DNA of 64,000 nucleotides from Chelatococcus sp. HY11 (GTDB lineage: Bacteria; Pseudomonadota; Alphaproteobacteria; Rhizobiales; Beijerinckiaceae), in NCBI RefSeq assembly GCF_018398335.1, contig NZ_JAHBRX010000001.1:1116001-1180000 (forward strand), given 5' to 3'. Position numbers and translations under genes: made by a program. This document shows positions 52,895 through 61,069 of the stretch, one piece after another (position 1 is the first letter of the stretch; each line of letters begins with the position of its first letter). Under the pieces are notes generated by a model that saw only the letters and a program-made list of their open reading frames with translations, was not told the origin of the DNA and did not search any database.

Positions 52895-53632
52895 TCAAAT
52901 CATTGCCATTCCGCCGTTAACGTGGAGGGTTTGCCCGGTCACGTAGCCTGCCTCGCGTGATGCCAGATAGACTGCCGCGGCCGCGCAGTCGTCTCCGCTG
53001 CCGAGACGGCCCGCCGGAACATTGGCGAGAATTGATTCTCTCTGCTTGTCATTCAGCGCGTCGGTCATCGGCGAGGTGATGAAGCCCGGCGCGATGCAGT
53101 TGACGGTAATGCCACGGCTGGCGACTTCCGCGGCCAGCGCCTTGGACATGCCGATGAGGCCCGCCTTCGAGGCGGCATAGTTGCCCTGCCCCGGATTTCC
53201 GGTGACACCGACGATCGACGTGATATTGACGATGCGGCCGAACCGGCGGCGCATCATGCCTTTGACGGCAGCGCGGGACAGGCGGAAGGCCGCCGTCAGA
53301 TTGACGGCGAGCACCGTGTCCCATTCATCGTCCTTCATGCGCATGAAGAGATTGTCGCGGGTGATGCCGGCGTTGTTCACCAGGACATCGAGCCCCCCGA
53401 GCTTCTCCTCCGCCGCCGGGATGAGCGCTTCAACCGCGTCCTTGTCGCCGAGATTGACCGGCAGGACATGGACACGCGATCCAAGCTCGCCTGCGAGGGC
53501 CTCGAGCGCGTCAAGACGCGTCCCGGATAGGCACACTTCGCCGCCTTGCGTGTGGAGGGCGCGCGCGATTGCGCCGCCGATTCCGCCGGTCGCGCCGGTG
53601 ACCACAATCTTCATGCCGCTGAGATCGAACAT
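52895..53632 (-). CDS. fabG: 3-oxoacyl-ACP reductase
   Basis: A 245-residue NADPH-dependent short-chain dehydrogenase, the first reduction of the elongation cycle. Marks are the cofactor loop VTGATGGIGGAIARAL, DVLVNNAGITRDNLFMRM, the catalytic Ser and Tyr-x-x-x-Lys in NITSIVGVTGNPGQGNYAASK, and the end LHVNGGMAMI. ATG at 53632 (MFDLSGMKIVV) fits the family, with AAGGA and AGG upstream; the longer frame to 53656 is not needed. Lies between fabD and acpP. Confidence 0.97.
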   Translation of the reverse strand: MFDLSGMKIVVTGATGGIGGAIARALHTQGGEVCLSGTRLDALEALAGELGSRVHVLPVNLGDKDAVEALIPAAEEKLGGLDVLVNNAGITRDNLFMRMKDDEWDTVLAVNLTAAFRLSRAAVKGMMRRRFGRIVNITSIVGVTGNPGQGNYAASKAGLIGMSKALAAEVASRGITVNCIAPGFITSPMTDALNDKQRESILANVPAGRLGSGDDCAAAAVYLASREAGYVTGQTLHVNGGMAMI

Positions 53633-53681
53633 CAGACCTGTTCCTTCCGCTTGCATTCCTGCTGGGCGTGTTGCTATCGGC

Positions 53682-53726
53682 GCATTCTTGCCTGACGCGT
53701 TCTTGCCTGACGCGTTCTTGACCTGG
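53682..53726. repeat. 15-bp tandem repeat between fabD and fabG
   Basis: GCATTCTTGCCTGAC (53682), GCGTTCTTGCCTGAC (53697) and GCGTTCTTGACCTGG (53712) follow without spacers; units 1 and 2 differ at one base. The 11-mer GCGCATTCTTG (53680-53690) also occurs, in opposite orientation, in the array at 2191-2201. Confidence 0.9.
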
Positions 53727-53741
53727 TGTGTTCTGGCCGTT

Positions 53742-54689
53742 TCAGCCAGCGCGCGCCGCAGCGATCGCCGCGATATCGGCGGGCGTGCCGATCGCTGTCG
53801 CCGTGGCGCCCGAAGCGATCCGTTTGGCCAAGCCGGTCAGGACCTTACCGGCGCCAAGCTCATAAAATGAATCAACGCCCGCGCCGGCCATCCAGGCGAC
53901 GCTTTCACGCCAGCGGACCGTGCCGGTCACCTGTTCGACGAGGCTCGCACGGATGACCTCGGGATCGGAGATCGCAGACGCCGTCACATTGGCGACAAGC
54001 GGCACCCGCGGCGCCGAGACAGTCACGGCGGCCAGGGCCTCGCGCATCGCGTCGGCCGCGGGCTGCATCAGCGCGCAATGGAAGGGCGCGGATACGGGGA
54101 GGATGATGGCGCGCTTGGCGCCGCGCGCCTGGGCGAGCGCCACCGCACGCTCGACGGCCGCCTTGTGGCCGGAGACGACGACCTGGCCGGGGCCGTTGTC
54201 ATTGGCCGCAGCGCAGACGTCGCCCTCGGCGGCCTCCGCCGCGATCGCCGCCGCTTCCGGATAGTCAAGGCCAAGGAGCGCCGCCATGGCGCCGACGCCG
54301 ACGGGAACGGCCTTCTGCATCGCGTCGCCGCGAATACGCAGGAGGCGCGCCGTGTCGGAGATCGACAGGCTGCCGGCGGCCGCGAGCGCCGCATATTCAC
54401 CGAGCGAATGGCCGGCCACGAAGGCGGCTTCCTTGGAGAGATCGAACCCGGCCTCGGCTTCGAGCACCCTGAGCACCGCCATGCTGACCGCCATGAGCGC
54501 GGGCTGGGCATTGGCCGTCAGGGTGAGTTCCTCCGCCGGTCCCTCGAAAGCGAGTTGCGACAGATTCTGCGACAGCGCGTCATCGACTTCCGCGAAGACG
54601 GCGCGGGCGGGCGCGAAGGCTTCGGCGAGCGCTTTGCCCATGCCGACGGCCTGGCTGCCCTGCCCCGGGAAGGTAAGTGCGAGCGACAT
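53742..54689 (-). CDS. fabD: Malonyl-CoA:ACP transacylase
   Basis: A 315-residue acyltransferase that loads malonyl groups on ACP. Marks are LALTFPGQGSQAVGMG, the nucleophile Ser in VAGHSLGEYAALAAAG, SAPFHCALMQPA (catalytic His) and the C-terminal FYELGAGKVLTGL. ATG at 54689 gives MSLALTFPGQG; the frame is open to 54737. It is the first gene of the fab cluster, divergent from the AidB-like gene. Confidence 0.96.
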   Translation of the reverse strand: MSLALTFPGQGSQAVGMGKALAEAFAPARAVFAEVDDALSQNLSQLAFEGPAEELTLTANAQPALMAVSMAVLRVLEAEAGFDLSKEAAFVAGHSLGEYAALAAAGSLSISDTARLLRIRGDAMQKAVPVGVGAMAALLGLDYPEAAAIAAEAAEGDVCAAANDNGPGQVVVSGHKAAVERAVALAQARGAKRAIILPVSAPFHCALMQPAADAMREALAAVTVSAPRVPLVANVTASAISDPEVIRASLVEQVTGTVRWRESVAWMAGAGVDSFYELGAGKVLTGLAKRIASGATATAIGTPADIAAIAAARAG

Positions 54690-55020
54690 CCTGGCTCCGT
54701 GGGCTCTTTTTTCCATAACAGGCCGGCCGTCTCGCATCGCCTCACCAGCCTGTCAAGCGACAGTTTCCCGATGCCGAGGATTTCGCCGGGAATGCGAATG
54801 ATCTGTCGAGCCTTACAATCATCTGGCCGACGGCCCCCAAGCCACCCGGCCAGCCTCATGCATCAACGGCTATTCCGATGCTCCCACGGCCGGCCTCAGA
54901 CCGCAAAACGGCAAAACTTGATTTCCAGCGGCCGTCATGGTCCGCCTTGAGCGGGTGAAGAATCCCGGATCGGACGATCTCACGTCGCACGATCTCATGC
55001 CACAGCGAGGGAGACCTGCC
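54690..55020. other. 331-bp divergent region fabD / AidB-like gene
   Basis: No gene is supported. It holds the fab cluster promoter region and the 15-bp repeat array at 54962-55006. Confidence 0.55.
54962..55006. repeat. 15-bp tandem repeat upstream of the AidB-like gene
   Basis: ATCCCGGATCGGACG (54962), ATCTCACGTCGCACG (54977) and ATCTCATGCCACAGC (54992) follow without spacers; neighbours agree at 10 of 15 positions. The array ends 14 bp before the start codon. Confidence 0.7.
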
Positions 55021-56685
55021 TTGACCAGCAAGACGAGAATCAACGAGGTCTTCAACCAGGTGCCTCCTCTCGTCGGGGTCAATCTGGTCGCGCTGGACCA
55101 GGCCCTGCTTGATGCCATGGCGCATAACGGCGCCGATGCCATCAGCGGGGGATTCCTGTCCTACGGGGAGACCTGGGGCGGCGCCGAGCGGTTCGACATG
55201 GCTCGCCTCGCCAACAGGAATCCTCCCCTCCTCCACACCCATGATTCCTGTGGGCGGCGCTCCGACACGGTCGAGTTTCACCCGGCCTATCATTGGCTGA
55301 TGGAGGCGAGCGTCGAGAACGGCCTGCAGGCTTCGACCTGGGATACGCCGAGCGCATCGAACGGCCTTGCCGACGCCGCGCCTCGCATGCCGCATGTGGA
55401 ACGCGCCGCTCGTCTGTTCGTGGCGGCCCAGGTCGAAAGCGGCCATGTCTGCCCCATGACGATGACGCACGCCTCCGTCGCGACCCTGCAGGCCGCGCCC
55501 GATCGCCTGCGTGACTGGCTGCCGCTGATCCGCTCCCGAACCTATGACGCACGGTTCCTGCCCTTCTGGGAAAAGCGCGGCGTCACGCTCGGCATGGGGA
55601 TGACCGAGAAGCAGGGAGGCACTGACGTTCGGGCCAATACGACCGTCGCGGTGCAGACAGCCGGCGAAGAATACGCGTTGACCGGCCACAAATGGTTCTT
55701 CTCAGCCCCTATGAGCGATGGCTTTCTGGTGCTCGCCAAGGTCGGCAAGGAGCCGACGGCCTTCCTCGTGCCGCGCTTTCGCCCCGACGGCAACGTCAAT
55801 GCACTTCATTTCCAGCGCCTCAAGGACAAGCTCGGCAATCGCTCGAATGCCTCGGCGGAAGTCGAGTTCAAGGACGCCTTCGCCTGGCGCATCGGCGAGG
55901 AGGACAAGGGTATCGGCACGATCCTCAAGATGGTGCAGCTGACGCGCCTCGACTGCGCGGTGGCATCGGCGGGGCTCCTGCGCATGGGAACCGCGCTCGC
56001 CCTCCACCACGCCCAGCATCGCTCGGTCTTCCAGCGCAAGCTCGTGGACCAGCCGGCGATGCGGGCGGTGCTGGCGGATCTTGCCCTCGAACAGGAGGCG
56101 GCGACCGCGCTCGCCTTGCGGCTGGCGGCCAGCTTCGACCGGGCAGAGAAAGCCCCGCACGAGGCCGCGCGGGCCCGCGTGCTCACTCCGGTTGTGAAAT
56201 TCGCCTTATGTAAGGCGACGCCAGGTTTTGTGTTCGAGGCCATGGAATGTCTCGGCGGTAACGGCTATATCGAGGACAGTCCGATGCCGCGCCTCTACCG
56301 CGAGGCGCCCGTGAATGCGATATGGGAAGGCGCCGGAAATGTGATGGCGCTTGATCTCATGCGCGCAGCCAGCAAGCAGGCCGAGGTCGTCGCCGCCACG
56401 CTCGTCACCCTGGGCGAAGAAACGCGGGGACTACCTGGCGCCGCCGAAGCCGCCCGGGATATCGAGGACGCGCTCAAGGATCCGCAAGCGGAGGCGCGGG
56501 CGCGCTTTGCGGTGACCCGCCTGGCAGCGCTCGCGGCCACGGCGGCTCTTGCCGGATCGGCCCCCGCGGAGATCGCGGAGGCCTATGCGCGCACCCGGCT
56601 CGCCAAGGCGCCCTGGCCCTTGGGTGCCAATGATCTCGGCAGCGTGACCGACCTCTTGATCGGCCGGACGTTGCCGCTGATCTAG
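55021..56685 (+). CDS. aidB: AidB-family acyl-CoA dehydrogenase
   Basis: A 554-residue flavoprotein of the acyl-CoA dehydrogenase superfamily. The likely start is TTG at 55021 with GGGAG upstream (MTSKTRINEVFNQVPPLVG), because the open frame before it is repeat DNA. AidB marks are PLLHTHDSCGRRSDTVEFHP, CPMTMTHASVATL, GMGMTEKQGGTDVRANTT and the block CLGGNGYIEDSPMPRLYREA followed by AIWEGAGNVMALDLMR. In E. coli AidB binds DNA and is induced by alkylation damage; a fatty-acid or isovaleryl-CoA role is the alternative. No Ada box or SOS box is seen upstream. Confidence 0.88.
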   Translation: MTSKTRINEVFNQVPPLVGVNLVALDQALLDAMAHNGADAISGGFLSYGETWGGAERFDMARLANRNPPLLHTHDSCGRRSDTVEFHPAYHWLMEASVENGLQASTWDTPSASNGLADAAPRMPHVERAARLFVAAQVESGHVCPMTMTHASVATLQAAPDRLRDWLPLIRSRTYDARFLPFWEKRGVTLGMGMTEKQGGTDVRANTTVAVQTAGEEYALTGHKWFFSAPMSDGFLVLAKVGKEPTAFLVPRFRPDGNVNALHFQRLKDKLGNRSNASAEVEFKDAFAWRIGEEDKGIGTILKMVQLTRLDCAVASAGLLRMGTALALHHAQHRSVFQRKLVDQPAMRAVLADLALEQEAATALALRLAASFDRAEKAPHEAARARVLTPVVKFALCKATPGFVFEAMECLGGNGYIEDSPMPRLYREAPVNAIWEGAGNVMALDLMRAASKQAEVVAATLVTLGEETRGLPGAAEAARDIEDALKDPQAEARARFAVTRLAALAATAALAGSAPAEIAEAYARTRLAKAPWPLGANDLGSVTDLLIGRTLPLI

Positions 56686-56755
56686 TCTGCTTTCAACCGC
56701 AGGACCGTGATGGCCCTGCCCATGTGGTATTCGCGATTTCAGTCTGGACAATATC

Positions 56756-59149
56756 GTGCCGAAAAATCGTAAGACGACTGGAATTCGCAAGCCGCAGGCG
56801 GCACCGGGCAGCACGGACAGCAATCTTCCGAGCAAGGAAGCCGTCATGGCCTTCCTCGCGGGCGCCCCGGGCAAGGTCGGCAAGCGCGAGATCGCTCGGG
56901 CCTTCGGCATTGGCGGGGGCCAGCGCATCTGGTTAAAGCGAATGCTGCGCGAGCTCGAGGACGAGGGCCACGTCAGCCGGCGCGGCAAGCGTCTGGCGCG
57001 CGCCGAGAAGCTGCCGCCGGTCGTGCTGGCCGACATCATCGGCCGGGATCGCGACGGCGAGCTGCTGGCCGAACCCGTGGAGTGGAACACGGAGGAGCAT
57101 GGCGCGGCCCCGCAGATCCTCCTGCAGATGCCGCGACGTCCCCGCCCCGGCCAGAAGCCTCCGGGCGTCGGCGACCGTGCCGTCATCCGCGTCGAGGAGA
57201 GCGGCGAGGAAGAGGGACCGCCCTATCTGGGACGCGTCATCAAGGTCATCGAGAAGGCCAAGTCCCAGGTCCTCGGTGTCTTCAGATCTGTCGCTGGTGG
57301 CGGCGGGCGGCTCGTTGCCGTCGACAAGCGCAGTCTTGGACGTGAGCTGCCTATCGCTCCCGAAGACACCGCGGAGGCGGAAGACGGCGATCTTGTCGCG
57401 GTGTCGGTCGCCCGGCACGGGCGCTTCGGCGCGCCCTCGGCCAAGGTGCGCGAGCGGCTGGGATCCATCCGCTCCGAGCGCGCGATCAGCCTCATCGCGA
57501 TCCATACCCACGGCATTCCGGACAGCTTCTCGCCCGGCGCTCTCAGGGAGGCCGAACTCGCAGAACCGGTGACCCTGCGTGGTCGCGAGGATTGGCGCGA
57601 GCTGCCGCTCGTCACCATCGACCCGGTGGACGCGAAGGACCATGACGACGCCGTCCATGCGGCCCCCGATACAGATCCCGGTAACAGCGACGGCTTCGTG
57701 CTGACCGTCGCCATCGCCGATGTCGCCCACTACGTGACTCCAGGATCGGCGCTCGACAAGGACGCCCTGCAGCGCGGCAACTCGGTCTATTTCCCGGATC
57801 GCGTGGTGCCGATGCTGCCGGAGCGGATCTCGAACGACCTGTGTTCGCTGAAGCCGCACGAGGATCGGCCCGCGCTCGCGCTCCGCATCATCATCGACGC
57901 GCAAGGCCGCAAGAAGCGCCACACCTTCCACCGCGTCATGATGCGCTCAGTCGCCAAGCTCGCCTACCAGCAGGTGCAGGGGGCGATCGACGGCCATGCT
58001 GCCCCCGATGATCCGGCCGCAGCTTTGCTGGAGCCCGTGCTCAGGCCGCTCTGGGCAGCCTATGCCGCGCTCGCCAAGGCGCGTGACCATCGCGGGCCGC
58101 TTGCGCTGGAATTGCCTGAGCGCAAGCTCGTCCTCAAGGAGGACGGCACCATCGACCGCATCGTGACACCGCCCCGCCTCGATGCGCACAGGCTGATCGA
58201 GGAATTCATGATCCTCGCCAATGTCTGCGCGGCGGAAGCGCTGGAAGCGACCCATTCGCCGCTGATCTACCGGGTGCATGACGAGCCGTCGCTCGAGAAG
58301 ATGCGGGCGCTCGGCGAGGTCCTGGCCTCCATCGGTCTCAAGCTGCCGAAGGCCGGGGCGCTGCAGCCCGCCCTCTTCAACCGCATTCTCGCCGCCGTGG
58401 AGGGAACGGAGCACAACGCCTTCGTGAACGAGGTGGTACTGCGCACCCAGGCCCAGGCCGAATATGCCTCGGAGAACTACGGCCATTTCGGATTGAACTT
58501 GCGCCGCTACGCGCATTTCACGTCGCCGATCCGCCGTTACGCCGACCTCGTGGTGCACCGCGCGCTGATCCGGGCGGGACATCTCGGGGCGGACGGCCTG
58601 CCCGCCGGCACGACCACCGAGCAGCTCGCCGAGGTCTCCGCGGTGATCTCGGCGGCCGAGCGGCGGGCAATGGCGGCCGAGCGCGAAACGATCGAGCGGC
58701 TCGTCGCCCATCACATGGCCGATCGCATCGGCGCCGAGTTCAGCGGCCAGATATCCGGCGTCACCAAGGCCGGGCTCTTCGTGAAACTGGACGAGACGGG
58801 CGCCGACGGATTTATACCGGCCGCGACGCTCGGGGCCGATTATTTCCGCTACGAGGAAGGTCGGCACGCGCTCGTCGGCAGCCGCAGCGGCGAGACGCAC
58901 CGTCTCGGCGACCGCGTGCAGGTTCGGCTCCTGGAAGCCGCGCCCGTCGCGGGAGCGCTGCGTTTCGAGCTTCTGTCCGAGGGGCGACGCGGGGCCGCGT
59001 TGCGCGGCAAGCACCGCGGGTTCAAAGAGAAGGGCGGCAGGACGGGGACAATGTCTTCGCGAGGCCGGTCGGAACGGACGGCGAAAACCGCCAGGAAAAC
59101 CGTCAAGGCGGTGAAGGTGAAGTCGACATGGCATCCCACGGAGGATTGA
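56756..59149 (+). CDS. rnr: Ribonuclease R
   Basis: A 797-residue 3'-5' exoribonuclease that degrades structured RNA. The start is GTG at 56756 (no ATG before the first domain). An N-terminal winged helix (SKEAVMAFLAGAPGKVGKRE) is followed by cold-shock domains, the RNB catalytic domain with TIDPVDAKDHDDAVHA (metal-binding aspartates, near residue 290) and YAHFTSPIRRYADLVVHR, an S1 domain (FSGQISGVTKAGLFVKLDE) and a basic tail (KTARKTVKAVKVK). Length is normal. It overlaps the DUF983 gene by 22 bp, which suggests coupling; the order rnr-DUF983-NUDIX is conserved in related genomes. Confidence 0.95.
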   Translation: MPKNRKTTGIRKPQAAPGSTDSNLPSKEAVMAFLAGAPGKVGKREIARAFGIGGGQRIWLKRMLRELEDEGHVSRRGKRLARAEKLPPVVLADIIGRDRDGELLAEPVEWNTEEHGAAPQILLQMPRRPRPGQKPPGVGDRAVIRVEESGEEEGPPYLGRVIKVIEKAKSQVLGVFRSVAGGGGRLVAVDKRSLGRELPIAPEDTAEAEDGDLVAVSVARHGRFGAPSAKVRERLGSIRSERAISLIAIHTHGIPDSFSPGALREAELAEPVTLRGREDWRELPLVTIDPVDAKDHDDAVHAAPDTDPGNSDGFVLTVAIADVAHYVTPGSALDKDALQRGNSVYFPDRVVPMLPERISNDLCSLKPHEDRPALALRIIIDAQGRKKRHTFHRVMMRSVAKLAYQQVQGAIDGHAAPDDPAAALLEPVLRPLWAAYAALAKARDHRGPLALELPERKLVLKEDGTIDRIVTPPRLDAHRLIEEFMILANVCAAEALEATHSPLIYRVHDEPSLEKMRALGEVLASIGLKLPKAGALQPALFNRILAAVEGTEHNAFVNEVVLRTQAQAEYASENYGHFGLNLRRYAHFTSPIRRYADLVVHRALIRAGHLGADGLPAGTTTEQLAEVSAVISAAERRAMAAERETIERLVAHHMADRIGAEFSGQISGVTKAGLFVKLDETGADGFIPAATLGADYFRYEEGRHALVGSRSGETHRLGDRVQVRLLEAAPVAGALRFELLSEGRRGAALRGKHRGFKEKGGRTGTMSSRGRSERTAKTARKTVKAVKVKSTWHPTED

Positions 59150-59568
59150 CGCTGGACGAGGACACTCCCCGCCCGTGGTGGCCGGCGATCAGCAATGGCC
59201 TGCGCTGTCGTTGTCCGGCCTGCGGCGAGGGACGGATTTTTTCCGGTTTCCTCAAGGTGGTGCCAGCTTGCCCGCATTGCGACGAGGACCTGAGCGCCCA
59301 ACGCTCGGATGACCTGCCGCCCTATATCGTGATTACCATCGTCGGTCATATCATCGGCGCCGGGATCCTGGCGGCCGAGGCGATCTCGGAGCTTCCCCTG
59401 TGGATGCACGCGGTGGCTTGGCCGCTTTTGACCATCGCGCTCTGTCTGGCGATGATGCAGCCGGTCAAAGGTGCCGTCGTCGCGCATCAATGGGCCTTGC
59501 GCATGCATGGCTTCGGCAGCCATGACCACTCCGATACAATCGATGGGACGGGCGGGACTAAACTGTGA
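59128..59568 (+). CDS. DUF983 family membrane protein
   Basis: A 146-residue protein with a double-cysteine zinc-ribbon-like motif (RCRCPACGEGRIFSGFL, then ACPHCDEDL) and two hydrophobic segments (YIVITIVGHIIGAGILAAE and AVAWPLLTIALCLAMM). These features define DUF983, of unknown function. ATG at 59128 lies within the end of rnr, and the stop overlaps the GTG of the NUDIX gene, so all three are probably one coupled unit. The C-terminus is His- and Gly-rich (GFGSHDHSDTIDG). Confidence 0.88.
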   Translation: MASHGGLTLDEDTPRPWWPAISNGLRCRCPACGEGRIFSGFLKVVPACPHCDEDLSAQRSDDLPPYIVITIVGHIIGAGILAAEAISELPLWMHAVAWPLLTIALCLAMMQPVKGAVVAHQWALRMHGFGSHDHSDTIDGTGGTKL

Positions 59569-60323
59569 CTGAACCTTTCGGAGTTGAAGCACCGCCCACA
59601 ATGCAAGTCCCGCCAAAGGCACAGGTGTTGCGGCCGCGCGATTCGGCGACCCTGATCATCCTCGACGGCAACCGCCGCAAGCCGCGTTTCCTCATGGGCC
59701 GCCGCCATAGCCGGCAGGCGTTCATGGCGGACCTGTTCGTCTTCCCGGGCGGGGCCTGCGAGGCGGCAGACCGCCATATGAGCGCTGTTGGCGCGCTCGA
59801 CCGGATGATCGAGGCGCGGCTCATGGAACGCAGCCGGAGCCGCGCGACCGACCATCCACGGACGCTCGCGCTGACGGCTATCCGCGAGACCTTCGAGGAA
59901 ACGGGTCTCCTCCTCGGCACCAAGGACTACGGCGCGCCGGACAACGCCCCCGCCTCCTGGAATGGCTTTGCAGATAATGGCGTCATCCCAGAGCTGGAGG
60001 GGCTCTATTTCGTGGCGCGCGCGATAACCCCGCCCGGCCGCTCCCGGCGTTTCGACACGCGCTTCTTCGTGGTGCACGACACGGCGATCGCCCATGAAGT
60101 TCCGGGCGTTGTCGGGCCCGACGCGGAATTCGTCGAGACGACCTGGGTCTCCTTTGAGGAAACCGAAAAGCTCGCCCTGCCCGACATCACCCGCATCATA
60201 CTTGGCGAGCTCGCGCTGCGCTTGAAGGCGGGCCTGCCGCACGCGGCCCCGGTTCCGATGTTCTATCAATCGCGCGGGAAGCATCGGCGCGACGAGCTCG
60301 TCGCCAGCCCCTCCTTCCTTTGA
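59565..60323 (+). CDS. NUDIX hydrolase
   Basis: A 252-residue protein of the NUDIX superfamily, which hydrolyses nucleoside diphosphates linked to another group. GTG at 59565 overlaps the DUF983 stop as GTGA. The NUDIX box is split: FPGGACEAADR, then a 35-residue insertion, then ALTAIRETFEETGLLLG. This layout resembles the NUDT19/RNB-associated group rather than MutT. Before it lies ATLIILDGNRRKPRFLMGRR; after it a variable region and LKAGLPHAAPVPMFY. Substrate unknown. Confidence 0.88.
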   Translation: MTEPFGVEAPPTMQVPPKAQVLRPRDSATLIILDGNRRKPRFLMGRRHSRQAFMADLFVFPGGACEAADRHMSAVGALDRMIEARLMERSRSRATDHPRTLALTAIRETFEETGLLLGTKDYGAPDNAPASWNGFADNGVIPELEGLYFVARAITPPGRSRRFDTRFFVVHDTAIAHEVPGVVGPDAEFVETTWVSFEETEKLALPDITRIILGELALRLKAGLPHAAPVPMFYQSRGKHRRDELVASPSFL

Positions 60324-60507
60324 AGGCCGGGCCGAACAGCTGTTGGTCATTTCCAGGCCGTCATCACGCGAAGGTGCGCAGCTGAGACGGCGGTGCAGGG
60401 GCTGAATCATCGCACGCGTTCGCGAGCGGGCCTTGCATCCGGCCATTGACCGGTGTAGTCAGCGCGATCAAACTGATTTGTCAGACTTGCCATAGAAGGA
60501 GGCGCTC

Positions 60508-60897
60508 ATGGCTCGCGTCACCGTCGAAGATTGCATCGACAAGGTCGAGAACCGTTTCGAGCTCGTTCTCCTCGCCAGCCACCGTGCGCGGCTGATTTCC
60601 GCCGGCGCGCCGCTGACCATCGATCGCGACAGGGATAAAAATCCGGTTGTTGCGCTGCGTGAGATCGCCGATTCCAAGCTTACGCCGGAAGATCTGAAGG
60701 AAGACCTGATCCATTCCATGCAGAAATACGTGGAAGTGGATGAGCCGGAGGCCAATGAAGTGCCCCTTCTGGCGCCGTCAGCTGCTTCAGGCGGTAGCGA
60801 TGATCCGGATATCTCCTTCGATCGCATGAGCGAGGAAGACCTGCTGCGCGGCCTCGAAGGCCTTGTGCCGCCGGCCGGCAGTGACGACGACGAGTAG
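60508..60897 (+). CDS. rpoZ: RNA polymerase omega subunit
   Basis: A 129-residue omega subunit that helps to assemble beta' and contributes to the ppGpp site. ATG at 60508 has a strong AAGGAGG. The core (1-70) shows [34 protein letters not shown] and [12 protein letters not shown]. The C-terminal 60 residues are an acidic tail ([15 protein letters not shown], end SDDDE) longer than in enterobacteria. Place next to rsh is conserved and fits the link to ppGpp. A strong terminator follows. Confidence 0.96.
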   Translation: MARVTVEDCIDKVENRFELVLLASHRARLISAGAPLTIDRDRDKNPVVALREIADSKLTPEDLKEDLIHSMQKYVEVDEPEANEVPLLAPSAASGGSDDPDISFDRMSEEDLLRGLEGLVPPAGSDDDE

Positions 60898-60930
60898 TCT
60901 ATCGGCATCATTCTCGTTAACCTTATTGTG

Positions 60931-60959
60931 AAAAGCCCGGGCCCACCCGGGCTTTTTTT
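60931..60959 (+). terminator. Terminator after rpoZ
   Basis: AAGCCCGGG (60933-60941) and CCCGGGCTT (60946-60954) pair around CCCA, and a run of seven T follows. It separates rpoZ from rsh, which may have its own promoter. Confidence 0.9.
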
Positions 60960-61069
60960 ATTCCCCCGGCGCCGCAAGTGTCGCCTCTGTCGCTTGTCCT
61001 TGGCGCGATTAGAGCCGATATTTCAATGAAATGGCTTGTCATATTCAGACAGCCCGGAATGTTCAGTCG

